Assembly: GCA_963975155.1 (NCBI GenBank)
Contig: CAXBFG010000005.1
Coordinates: forward strand, 62,001-126,000
Reading direction: 5' to 3'
From: UBA5109 sp963975155
GTDB lineage: Bacteria > Pseudomonadota > Gammaproteobacteria > Pseudomonadales > Pseudohongiellaceae
Length of the DNA: 64,000 nucleotides
The notes below the pieces were generated by a model. It saw only the letters and a list, made by a program, of their open reading frames with translations. It made no database searches and was not told where the DNA came from. Positions 7,677 to 14,566 of this stretch are shown in pieces. The translations under genes were made by a program, and so were the position numbers. How positions within the stretch are numbered: the stretch's first letter is position 1; each line of letters begins with the position of its first letter.

Positions 7677-9527
7677 TTATTGAATCTCGAGCAAGGGGCG
7701 TGCAAGGCCGCTGTCCATCCGGGCCCAGTTGAGTTGGCGAATAATCCTGTTGTCCGGATCCAGACTGAGGACGCCGGTGGCACCGCTAAAGGCATTGCTG
7801 GCGCCGGTTTCCAGTTGCCGGATACGGGGGTAGAGCCTGAAAGCGTCGATTCCGAAGGCCTGTAAACGTAAGTTTTGCGCGCTGCTTTGCGGGAATAGCA
7901 ATTGTGCAGTTGCTTTTAATTCATCATCCTGTGATAAAAGCCATGGGCTATCACCAAAAATGATACCGTTTAAATCAACATCTTCCTGAGGTCGACTTAG
8001 GCCGGAATAAATGTCCTGGGTGGCATATACAGGAATATCACCCGCATACAGATATCCCAGACTGGGTTTAATTTGACGGGCAGACAGGGGTTCGGCAATA
8101 AGAAAAATAAAATCCACATCCTGTCGGCGCCGCTGAGAAAATTTAACCGAAGCATTGATAAGGCTGCTTAATCGATCCTTACGAGAATCACTGTCAGTTA
8201 AATCCAGTAAATTGGAGATACTTTGTGTGTAATTATTGCCAAAGGGTTCCTGTGTAACAATTTGCCCACCCAGTGCAGTCCATTGTTGAATAAAGCTGTC
8301 CCGCTTACGTTGATAAGTTTCGTTACCGGGGTTCAGCGGGCTAAGGATAGCCGCAAACCGATGTCCGTCTTCCCATGCTTTTACGGCAAGTTGTCGGGCC
8401 TCGCTTTCCGGTGATAAAGCAAACTGGTAAAGCTGGTTTGAAGCAGGCCGCACTCCGTCAATATTGTTTAATGCCAGGGTTGGCACGCCCAGATTTCGCA
8501 CCTGTTGCAATTGTGCGACCTGTTGTCTTAACAAGGGTCCGATAATCATGCCAGCACCATCGATACGGGCCTGTCTGTGTAAGGCAACAATATCGTCAAT
8601 ATCGCTGGTATCATAAAACCGGATTTCGGGGACTTTGCCTCCAAAGGATTGCACATTCAGATAGGCGCTCATGAATGCATCGCGGATGATAATACCGGCA
8701 TTGGTTTTTAAGGGTAAGAGTAGCGCTATTTTGTCAGGTCTTTCGGCGGCCATGCTCTCAACCAGTTGCAAAGTTAAGGGCAATTGTTCCGCGGCAGGGT
8801 GGCGAATCCAGCGTTGCTGCCAGTTGTTTAATTCAACCAGTTGACGATCCAGATTATACTGATAGGCCTTACCGACAACACCTAATTCATACCAGCCCTG
8901 GAAAGCATAGACAATTTCTGCGGCGGCCAACTGACGTAATTCTTCTACCGGTAAAGCAAGCAGGTTTTGCCAGATCTGCTCATGGTTAAGGTCCTTTTCG
9001 GCAGCATTAAGTAAAGGATCAACGAGAATTCTTTCTTTCAGGCTAAGGCCAAACTCCAGCCCGGCTTCATAGGACTGGGCGCGCAGCATGCGTAATTGTT
9101 TCTGGGAAACGATAGATAACTGCGGCAGGGCGTCAAAGCGGTCAATATTCAATACATTCAACGCTTCACTGAAGCGTTCATTGTTGACCAGAAACTGGGC
9201 TCTTAAAAGCAGAATTTCGGCGGCAAGATCGAGGTCGAGCTGTCTGGTATTTAAGGTGGTCAGGAGCTCGTAGGCGCGGCGTTCCTGCCCCATGCCGTTA
9301 TAAATTCTGGCTGCCTCCAGTGCAAAATATTCGGATTCAGGTGAAGCGGAGCTATTCGCCTGTTGTAAAAGGCTGAATATTAGAGCCTCTTCTTCACTTC
9401 TGATGCCATCTTCATCGATATCAGGAATTTCGATATTGTCACTGGATGTCGATGAAGGTGGCGCAGTGCTGCATGAGGCCAGGAGCAAGGCGAGAAATAA
9501 ATAACTAAAAAAGCGCAGGCAGGTCAT
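7677..9527 (-). CDS. lpoA: Penicillin-binding protein activator LpoA (LppC family)
   Basis: LpoA is an outer-membrane lipoprotein that reaches across the periplasm to activate the peptidoglycan synthase PBP1a. The signal peptide ends in lipobox LLASC with Cys19. An alpha-helical, TPR-like N-terminal region (about 35-240) is followed by a periplasmic-binding-protein-like domain starting near KIALLLPLKTNAG and including MIIGPLLRQQVAQL and FIFLIAEPLSARQIKP. At 616 residues it is slightly shorter than the E. coli protein. It is divergent from rsmI, with about 110 bases between them for promoters. Confidence 0.93.
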   Translation of the reverse strand: MTCLRFFSYLFLALLLASCSTAPPSSTSSDNIEIPDIDEDGIRSEEEALIFSLLQQANSSASPESEYFALEAARIYNGMGQERRAYELLTTLNTRQLDLDLAAEILLLRAQFLVNNERFSEALNVLNIDRFDALPQLSIVSQKQLRMLRAQSYEAGLEFGLSLKERILVDPLLNAAEKDLNHEQIWQNLLALPVEELRQLAAAEIVYAFQGWYELGVVGKAYQYNLDRQLVELNNWQQRWIRHPAAEQLPLTLQLVESMAAERPDKIALLLPLKTNAGIIIRDAFMSAYLNVQSFGGKVPEIRFYDTSDIDDIVALHRQARIDGAGMIIGPLLRQQVAQLQQVRNLGVPTLALNNIDGVRPASNQLYQFALSPESEARQLAVKAWEDGHRFAAILSPLNPGNETYQRKRDSFIQQWTALGGQIVTQEPFGNNYTQSISNLLDLTDSDSRKDRLSSLINASVKFSQRRRQDVDFIFLIAEPLSARQIKPSLGYLYAGDIPVYATQDIYSGLSRPQEDVDLNGIIFGDSPWLLSQDDELKATAQLLFPQSSAQNLRLQAFGIDAFRLYPRIRQLETGASNAFSGATGVLSLDPDNRIIRQLNWARMDSGLARPLLEIQ

Positions 9528-9637
9528 GCTATCCAGTATAACTCAATATAAAAAACTCGCTAATACCCAGGCTAGTTACTTATGTTAAGTACTATGGCAA
9601 GATGTTCCGAAGTGCAAAATGAGAGCAAGCTATCTTG

Positions 9638-10483
9638 ATGAATTCTGTCTGTCTGTATGTTGTTGCGACGCCAATCGGGAATCTCTCGGATATAAGTGAA
9701 AGAGCACTTCAGATATTGCGGGAAGTAGACCTTATTGCGGCCGAAGACACTCGACACAGCGGCAAACTCTTGCGCCATTATGGCCTTACTACGCCCTTAG
9801 TCGCACTGCATGAACATAATGAAGGTAAAAAAATACAACAGCTGATAGACAAGCTTTTAGCCGGACAGAGTCTTGCCCTGATTTCTGATGCCGGTACGCC
9901 TTTAATTTCGGATCCGGGTTATCACTTGGTCAAGGCAGCCAGAACTGCAGGGATCAGAGTTTCACCTATTCCCGGCCCATCGGCGCTTATCACGGCATTG
10001 TCTGCCGCAGGGCTGGCATCTGATGCCTTTATTTTTGAAGGCTTTCTGGCAAGCAAACAAGGTGCTCGTCTAAAGAAACTTGCATCCCTTGCCGAAGAAA
10101 GCAGAACCCTGATTTTCTATGAAGCACCGCACCGTATACTTGACTGCCTGCAGGATATGATTCAAGCATTCGGTGCGGACAGAAAGGCTGTACTCGCACG
10201 TGAATTAACCAAGAATTTTGAAACCATACACGGCGATAGCCTGGAAAATTTACTGTACTGGATTAAAGCAGACACTAATCAGCAAAAGGGTGAATTCGTT
10301 GTGTTGGTGGAGGGCAAGGAAATAATACAAAATGACATTGATCCTGAAGTGCTCAGGGTGCTGGATATCCTTTCTGAGGAGTTGCCTCTCAAACAGGCAA
10401 GCAGTCTGGCAGCCAGAATTACAGGCATAAAGAAAAATGCGCTTTACCAAATCGGTATAAATAAAAAGCAGGAAAACACGTAA
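9638..10483 (+). CDS. rsmI: 16S rRNA 2'-O-ribose C1402 methyltransferase
   Basis: RsmI methylates the 2'-OH of C1402 in the decoding centre using SAM. The tetrapyrrole-methylase fold is clear: LYVVATPIGNLSDIS, AAEDTRHSGKLLRHYG, LISDAGTPLISDPG and PGPSALITALSAAGL, in the expected order. The ATG at 9638 is preferred; a TTG one codon earlier is in frame, and the only ribosome-binding-like sequence is a weak GAGAG 12 bases upstream. Length is 281 residues. It is divergent from lpoA, the standard arrangement. Confidence 0.96.
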   Translation: MNSVCLYVVATPIGNLSDISERALQILREVDLIAAEDTRHSGKLLRHYGLTTPLVALHEHNEGKKIQQLIDKLLAGQSLALISDAGTPLISDPGYHLVKAARTAGIRVSPIPGPSALITALSAAGLASDAFIFEGFLASKQGARLKKLASLAEESRTLIFYEAPHRILDCLQDMIQAFGADRKAVLARELTKNFETIHGDSLENLLYWIKADTNQQKGEFVVLVEGKEIIQNDIDPEVLRVLDILSEELPLKQASSLAARITGIKKNALYQIGINKKQENT

Positions 10484-10561
10484 AAAGGTAACATCAACAT
10501 TTTCAGACAGAGATATAATGGAAATTCTGAGCAGAACAGATGAATTGATTCGGGAGGATAA

Positions 10562-11050
10562 ATTCTGGAATTTATAGCCATACTGGAAGCATCAGCATTA
10601 AGTGTCTGGATACGGGAGTCCGTCGCGGGCTTCCCTGTGACGATTACTTTCCATGCCCTGGGTATGGCGTTTCTGGTCGGCATAAATTTTACCCTTGATC
10701 TGAGGGTGCTCGGTGTAGCCCCCCGACTTCCCATTGCTCTGATCGAAAAATTCTATCCCCTGATGTGGGTCAGCTTTGTGACAGCCCTTGTATCGGGCTT
10801 GTTGCTCTTGCTGGCTTATCCGGCGAAAGGCCTGACCAATATCGTTTTCTATACAAAAATGCTGATTATCGTCGCTGCCCTGCTGCTAACAAGAATTCTC
10901 ACGGTACAACTTATCCGTAATGGTTCAGCAATCAGCAGCACTCATAAATTGCTGGCATTAGCTTCAATACTGCTTTGGGTGCTGGTAATTACACTGGGAC
11001 GTTTGCTGGCTTATACCTATACCATTCTGCTCACCACGGACTTTTACTGA
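10562..11050 (+). CDS. Small membrane protein, DUF6644-like, first of a tandem pair
   Basis: This is a hydrophobic protein of about 162 residues with four predicted membrane helices and unknown function. The body carries FHALGMAFLVGINFTLDLRVLG, KMLIIVAALLL and LGRLLAYTY, matching its downstream neighbour. No ATG, GTG or TTG lies between the in-frame stop at 10559-10561 and the family-like N terminus LEFIAILEASALSVWIRES. The first codons after the stop are ATT then CTG, with GGGAGG at 10552-10557. I therefore propose an AUU (10562) or CUG (10565) start. The conventional alternative is GTG at 10637, which would delete the first helix region. Confidence 0.6.
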   Translation: MLEFIAILEASALSVWIRESVAGFPVTITFHALGMAFLVGINFTLDLRVLGVAPRLPIALIEKFYPLMWVSFVTALVSGLLLLLAYPAKGLTNIVFYTKMLIIVAALLLTRILTVQLIRNGSAISSTHKLLALASILLWVLVITLGRLLAYTYTILLTTDFY

Positions 11051-11057
11051 GGCTGCT

Positions 11058-11567
11058 ATGGAAGAAGCACTCTTGAATTTTTCCATGAATACCGGCATCT
11101 ACGGCATCATGTCTTCGCGCTGGGGCTGGCCGATCATGGAATCCGTGCATTTCTTTGGCTTATGCCTGTTAATTGGAACCGTAGGTTTATTCGATCTGAG
11201 GATGCTGGGTTTTGTAAAAGGCATTCCCTTATCAGCCATGCATAAACTGGTGCCCTTTGGCGTTGCCGGTTATTTTTTAAATGTGATAACAGGCACGATG
11301 TTTTTCACAACGGCCCCTGATCAGTATTTGTATAATCCGGCCTTCCAGACCAAGATGATTTTTATGGCCGGGGCGGGGATTAATATGCTGATTTTTTACC
11401 TGTTTTTCTTTGGGTCAGTGAAAGTAACGGATGCGGGTCAGCAAGTGAGCAACAGGACAAAACTGATTGCCGGTATTTCCCTGCTGTGCTGGCTGGGCGT
11501 TATCTGTGCAGGCAGGTTGATTACTTTTTATCGTCCGCCAGCGTACTGGTGTTTCTGGTGTGGCTGA
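11058..11567 (+). CDS. Small membrane protein, DUF6644-like, second of a tandem pair
   Basis: The protein has 169 residues and about four membrane helices; its function is unknown. It shares its plan with the preceding gene: SRWGWPIMESVHFFGLCLL, GLFDLRMLG, FQTKMIFMAGA and GRLITFY line up with that gene's corresponding segments, so the two arose by duplication. Seven bases separate them, implying one transcript. The last residues (PPAYWCFWCG) run almost into an intergenic repeat whose first copy begins at the stop codon, so the extreme C terminus may have been altered by that insertion. Confidence 0.7.
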   Translation: MEEALLNFSMNTGIYGIMSSRWGWPIMESVHFFGLCLLIGTVGLFDLRMLGFVKGIPLSAMHKLVPFGVAGYFLNVITGTMFFTTAPDQYLYNPAFQTKMIFMAGAGINMLIFYLFFFGSVKVTDAGQQVSNRTKLIAGISLLCWLGVICAGRLITFYRPPAYWCFWCG

Positions 11568-11861
11568 AAAACTATTGCGCTTGGGATTACTTCGTTGAAC
11601 GCATAATTTCTATCGGTCACTTACTCAAGGTAAGCTCCCTCAACAAATTACACCTTTGCCTCGTACTGCCTGCGCTCATGACGTTTTTGTCAAAACTATT
11701 GCGCTTGGGATTACTACGTTGAACGCATAATTTCTATCGGTCACTTACTCAAGGTAAGCTCCCTCAACAAATTACACCTTCGCCTCGTACTGCCTGCGCT
11801 CATGACGTTTTTCTAAAGACTATTGCGCTTGGTATTACTTCGTTGAACGCATAATTTCTAT
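11567..11861. repeat. ERIC-like intergenic element in 2.4 tandem copies
   Basis: A unit of about 125 bases occurs twice almost identically (from 11567 and 11692), followed by a third truncated copy (from about 11816). On the minus strand each full copy contains GGGAGCTTAC, 5 bases, then GTAAGTGACCG, which matches the core of the enterobacterial ERIC element. The CTTAC/GTAAG arms can form a hairpin. The remaining bases to rnpB (11862-11945) show nothing coding. A diverged copy follows secA. Confidence 0.85.
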
Positions 11862-11946
11862 ATTTCCAAGGTCTGCTGTGCTCTCCATAACTTCGGGAAA
11901 AATCTGTTTTATAGAATTAAGACTGGTACATCATCTATCGCCCTTT

Positions 11947-11952
11947 TATACT
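11947..11952 (+). promoter_or_regulatory. -10 element of the rnpB promoter
   Basis: TATACT lies 7 bases before the predicted RNA 5' end and is followed by the GC-rich discriminator GCGCGCG, typical of stable-RNA promoters. No convincing -35 box is seen at the expected distance. Confidence 0.5.
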
Positions 11953-11958
11953 GCGCGC

Positions 11959-12313
11959 GTGAGTTGGCCAGGCAATCGCTGTTTCCTGTATTGGAAATAG
12001 AGGAAAGTCCGGGCTCCATAGAGCGAGATGCCAGGTAATGCCTGGGGGGCGTGAGCCTACGGAAAGTGCAGCAGAAAATAAACCGCCTCATCTGGGTAAT
12101 ACCTTTTGAGGTAAGGGTGAAATGGTGCGGTAAGAGCGCACCGCATGGGTGGCAACATTCCATGGCATGGTAAACCCCATCTGGAGCAAGGCCAAATAGG
12201 AACCCAATGGTGTGGCTCGCACTGGGTTCGGGTAGGCCGCATGAGGTATGTGGTGACACATACCCAAGATGAATGATTGTCCAAGACAGAACCCGGCTTA
12301 TCGGCCGACTCAC
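11959..12313 (+). ncRNA. rnpB: RNase P catalytic RNA (bacterial type A)
   Basis: This is the ribozyme that removes tRNA 5' leaders. Ends pair perfectly as helix P1 (GTGAGTTGGCC with GGCCGACTCAC, one G-U). Conserved blocks appear in order: GAGGAAAGTCCGGGCTCC, the AGGGTGAAA segment, GGTAAGAGCGCACCG, GGTAAACCCCA and GAGCAAGGCCAAATAGG, then GATGAATGATTGTCCA and ACAGAACCCGGCTTATCGG. The ends are drawn from P1 pairing and could be off by a few bases. Open frames on the opposite strand here are spurious. Confidence 0.98.
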
Positions 12314-12358
12314 AAATATTGTTACCCTGATCCCGGCCTGCAGAGGGGTATTCAATTC

Positions 12359-12394
12359 AAATGTGCAGAATCCCGCATTTTCTTAATATTTTTT
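12359..12394 (+). terminator. Possible terminator of rnpB
   Basis: AAATGTG and CGCATTT form a 7-bp stem (one G-U) with an 8-base loop, followed by a T-rich run broken by two A's. It is 45 bases after the RNA 3' end. It is weak, but the only candidate before the mraZ promoter. Confidence 0.4.
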
Positions 12395-12561
12395 CAGACG
12401 ATCAAAAACTTCTGCAATCTTAATACTTTACTTTAAGTTTGAAATATAGCTCTCTGTAATCTAAAGTCTTTAATATCTACAATTTTCCTCTAAACAGTCG
12501 CGTTTCCCGGTTTTAGCCGCATTTAGCCTCATTTTCTAATCAACTTTACGCAAACAAGTGC
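12395..12561. other. AT-rich spacer between rnpB and the mra promoter
   Basis: No gene, convincing hairpin or repeat is seen. The stretch between rnpB and mraZ is over 300 bases, and the informative parts are the weak terminator before this spacer and the promoter and MraZ repeats after it. Confidence 0.6.
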
Positions 12562-12591
12562 TTGATTTACTTGCTGGAACTCCCTTATAGT
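12562..12591 (+). promoter_or_regulatory. Putative dcw cluster promoter (Pmra)
   Basis: TTGATT (-35, four of six) and TATAGT (-10, five of six) are separated by 18 bases, predicting a start near 12598, about 77 bases before mraZ. The MraZ-type repeats follow directly downstream, as in E. coli Pmra. Confidence 0.6.
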
Positions 12592-12598
12592 GCAAAAA

Positions 12599-12637
12599 AG
12601 TAGCAATATAGTGGCTGCAAAGTGGGTTATTTGTGGG
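12599..12637 (+). promoter_or_regulatory. Putative MraZ-binding direct repeats
   Basis: GTAGC (12600), GTGGC (12611), GTGGG (12622) and GTGGG (12633) recur with an exact 11-base period, just downstream of the -10. MraZ of E. coli autorepresses by binding TGGG-type direct repeats at about one per helical turn in the same place. Identification is by motif and position. Confidence 0.55.
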
Positions 12638-12674
12638 ATTACTTAAATAAAGTTGTTTAAGGGAGTTAAGAAAC

Positions 12675-13133
12675 TTGTTATTTCGTGGCTTACATTCAAT
12701 CACGCTGGATGCGAAAGGTCGTATGGCAATGCCTGCGCGTTTCCGCGGGATTGTTGAAAGTCATTGTGAAGGGCAGTTGGTAGTTACTATCGATCAGGAT
12801 GGCGAATCTCTGGTTATTTATCCGCTAAATGAATTCGAAGCAATAGAGCGCAAGGTCGCAGCACTTTCCAGTTTTAATCCAGAATCCAAACGCTTGAAGA
12901 ACATATTTATAGGCCATGCTACGGAAGTGAATCTTGATAGCAGTGGCCGCATTCTGATTCCGCTGAATTTAAGGCAGTTCGTCGGGCTCGATAAAAAGGT
13001 CGCTCTGGTCGGACAGGGCAACAAACTGGCCGTGTGGAATGATGAGGTCTGGAATGAAACCAGGGATAACTGGTTAAAACAGAAAGTGAATGCCGAAGAC
13101 TTGCCGGAAGAATTAAAAAACCTTTCCTTATAA
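12675..13133 (+). CDS. mraZ: Transcriptional regulator MraZ
   Basis: MraZ is a ring-forming DNA-binding protein that represses its own dcw operon. It has two SpoVT-AbrB-type halves with the signature DxxGRxxxPxxxR: DAKGRMAMPARFR (12-24) and DSSGRILIPLNLRQF near residues 96-110. Translation begins at TTG, giving MLFRGLHSITLD. GGGAG at 12661-12665 is 9 bases upstream and no ATG matches the family N terminus. Length is 152 residues. It is the first gene of the dcw cluster. Confidence 0.96.
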   Translation: MLFRGLHSITLDAKGRMAMPARFRGIVESHCEGQLVVTIDQDGESLVIYPLNEFEAIERKVAALSSFNPESKRLKNIFIGHATEVNLDSSGRILIPLNLRQFVGLDKKVALVGQGNKLAVWNDEVWNETRDNWLKQKVNAEDLPEELKNLSL

Positions 13134-13220
13134 AAAATACACGGATGGGGGAAAACTAAATAATAGAAAGATGGTACGTCATATTGATCTTTAGACTGGG
13201 GATGTAAAGGCAAAGCATAT

Positions 13221-13258
13221 GTCGTCGGTGAGGAGCGATTAAGCGAGCGAACGACGAC
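13221..13258. repeat. Intergenic hairpin between mraZ and rsmH
   Basis: GTCGTCG and CGACGAC are perfect 7-base arms around 24 bases that contain GAGCG and AAGCGAGCG. The 193-base mraZ-rsmH gap is long for this operon, and the element looks like an inserted intergenic repeat or an attenuating structure. No second copy is seen in this window. Confidence 0.4.
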
Positions 13259-13326
13259 TTGCACCGCTAAAAAGTCAAATTATTAGCATGATGTATTAGC
13301 GACGGGAACAAAAGGAGGCGGCAAAC

Positions 13327-14250
13327 ATGCAGCATCAGAGCGTACTGTTGGAACAGTCGGTTGCTGCATTAATCGGAGATCGAAACGGTTTTTATATAGA
13401 TGGCACTTTCGGTCGGGGTGGTCACAGCAGACGGATTCTGGAGGAGTTGTCAGAGCAAGGCCGTCTGCTGGTGATTGATAAGGACCCTGAAGCCATTGTG
13501 ATAGCTGAGGAACTGGCGAGTCAGGATAGCAGGGTAAGTGTATATCACGGCTCATTTGAAGAGTTGCAGAAGGCAATTCCTGATCTGCACTTGCAGGGTC
13601 AGGTGGCAGGAGTGTTGTTGGACCTGGGTGTTTCATCGCCGCAACTCGATGATGCACAAAGAGGCTTTAGTTTCAGTAAGGACGGACCTCTGGATATGAG
13701 AATGAATACAACAACCGGAACCACAGCAGCAGCCTGGCTGGCACGCGCGGAAGAGAAGACGATTGCCGATGTGCTTTACCAGTTTGGTGAAGAGCGTTTT
13801 TCACGTCGTATTGCCAGAGCCATTGTCAGAGAGCGTGATATCCAGCCTCTAAACTCCAGTATGCAGCTGGCTGAAATTATTAAACAGGCTCACCCAAAGT
13901 GGGAAGCCCATAAGCATCCGGCTACGCGATCATTCCAGGCTATCCGGATTTTTATTAATAATGAATTGGGTGATCTGCAGAAGGCTTTGACGGAAATACT
14001 GGAGATACTGGCAATCGGTGGCCGTATGGTAATCATAAGTTTCCACTCCCTGGAAGACCGCCTGGTTAAACAATTTATTCAGAAGCAAGTTAAGGGTGGG
14101 GATTTTCCTGCTGATTTGCCAATTACCCATGACCAATTAAATCCACGCTTAAAAGTTATTGGTAAAGCAGTAAAAGTTAGCGCAGATGAGCGAAGCGGAA
14201 ATATCCGGTCACGCAGCGCGATTATGCGGGTCGCGGAAAAGTTGGCATGA
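13327..14250 (+). CDS. rsmH: 16S rRNA m4C1402 methyltransferase
   Basis: RsmH methylates N4 of C1402, the same nucleotide whose ribose is methylated by RsmI (also in this window). SAM-binding GTFGRGGHSR (22-31) near the N terminus, VLLDLGVSSPQLDDAQRGFS in the middle, and FHSLEDRLVK near the C terminus are diagnostic. AAAGGAGG precedes the ATG at good spacing. Length is 307 residues, normal. The stop is one base before the ftsL start, implying coupled translation. Confidence 0.98.
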   Translation: MQHQSVLLEQSVAALIGDRNGFYIDGTFGRGGHSRRILEELSEQGRLLVIDKDPEAIVIAEELASQDSRVSVYHGSFEELQKAIPDLHLQGQVAGVLLDLGVSSPQLDDAQRGFSFSKDGPLDMRMNTTTGTTAAAWLARAEEKTIADVLYQFGEERFSRRIARAIVRERDIQPLNSSMQLAEIIKQAHPKWEAHKHPATRSFQAIRIFINNELGDLQKALTEILEILAIGGRMVIISFHSLEDRLVKQFIQKQVKGGDFPADLPITHDQLNPRLKVIGKAVKVSADERSGNIRSRSAIMRVAEKLA

Positions 14251-14251
14251 G

Positions 14252-14566
14252 ATGAGTGCGCAAATAAAAAAGCGGCAGCTTAAAAAACAGGGAAACTATA
14301 TTGCCCTTTGGTTGTTTTTTCTGGCGACATTAATAGTGGTTTGCAGCTCGGCCTTAGGGGTTGTATATGCAGCACATGAAAGCAGGCATTTATTAAATGC
14401 GCTGCAGGAACTGGAAAAACAACGTAATGCCCTGCAGGTCGAGTGGGGGCAGCTGCTTCTGGAAGAAAGCAGTCTTATTTCCCAGGGCAGGGTTGAAGAT
14501 ATCGCAATAGCAGAACTAGGGATGAAAGTTCCGGCAATGGAAAACATGGTGGTGGTACAGCAGTGA
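14252..14566 (+). CDS. ftsL: Cell division protein FtsL
   Basis: FtsL is a bitopic septal protein that with FtsB and FtsQ activates the FtsWI synthase. A short basic cytoplasmic tail (IKKRQLKKQ) is followed by a membrane helix (about 17-38) and a periplasmic coiled coil (about 45-80) rich in Leu/Glu/Gln. I place the start at ATG 14252, one base after the rsmH stop; an earlier in-frame ATG inside rsmH would add 22 atypical residues. At 104 residues it fits the family. Its stop overlaps the ftsI start (GTGA). Confidence 0.9.
   Translation: MSAQIKKRQLKKQGNYIALWLFFLATLIVVCSSALGVVYAAHESRHLLNALQELEKQRNALQVEWGQLLLEESSLISQGRVEDIAIAELGMKVPAMENMVVVQQ

Noticed and set aside
11486..11722. 78-codon open frame overlapping the end of the second membrane protein gene and the tandem repeat
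   Set aside because: It is out of frame with the gene and runs through a non-coding repeat; no ribosome-binding site or family resemblance.
11567..11861. CRISPR array
   Set aside because: The units are tandem, about 125 bases long, without unique spacers, and no cas genes are nearby.
11909..12355. 148-codon open frame on the minus strand
   Set aside because: It is antisense to rnpB, whose RNA sequence and P1 pairing are unmistakable.
12818..13264. 148-codon minus-strand frame across mraZ and the following gap
   Set aside because: It is antisense to mraZ; the extension into the gap reflects the repeat-like element there and not a gene.
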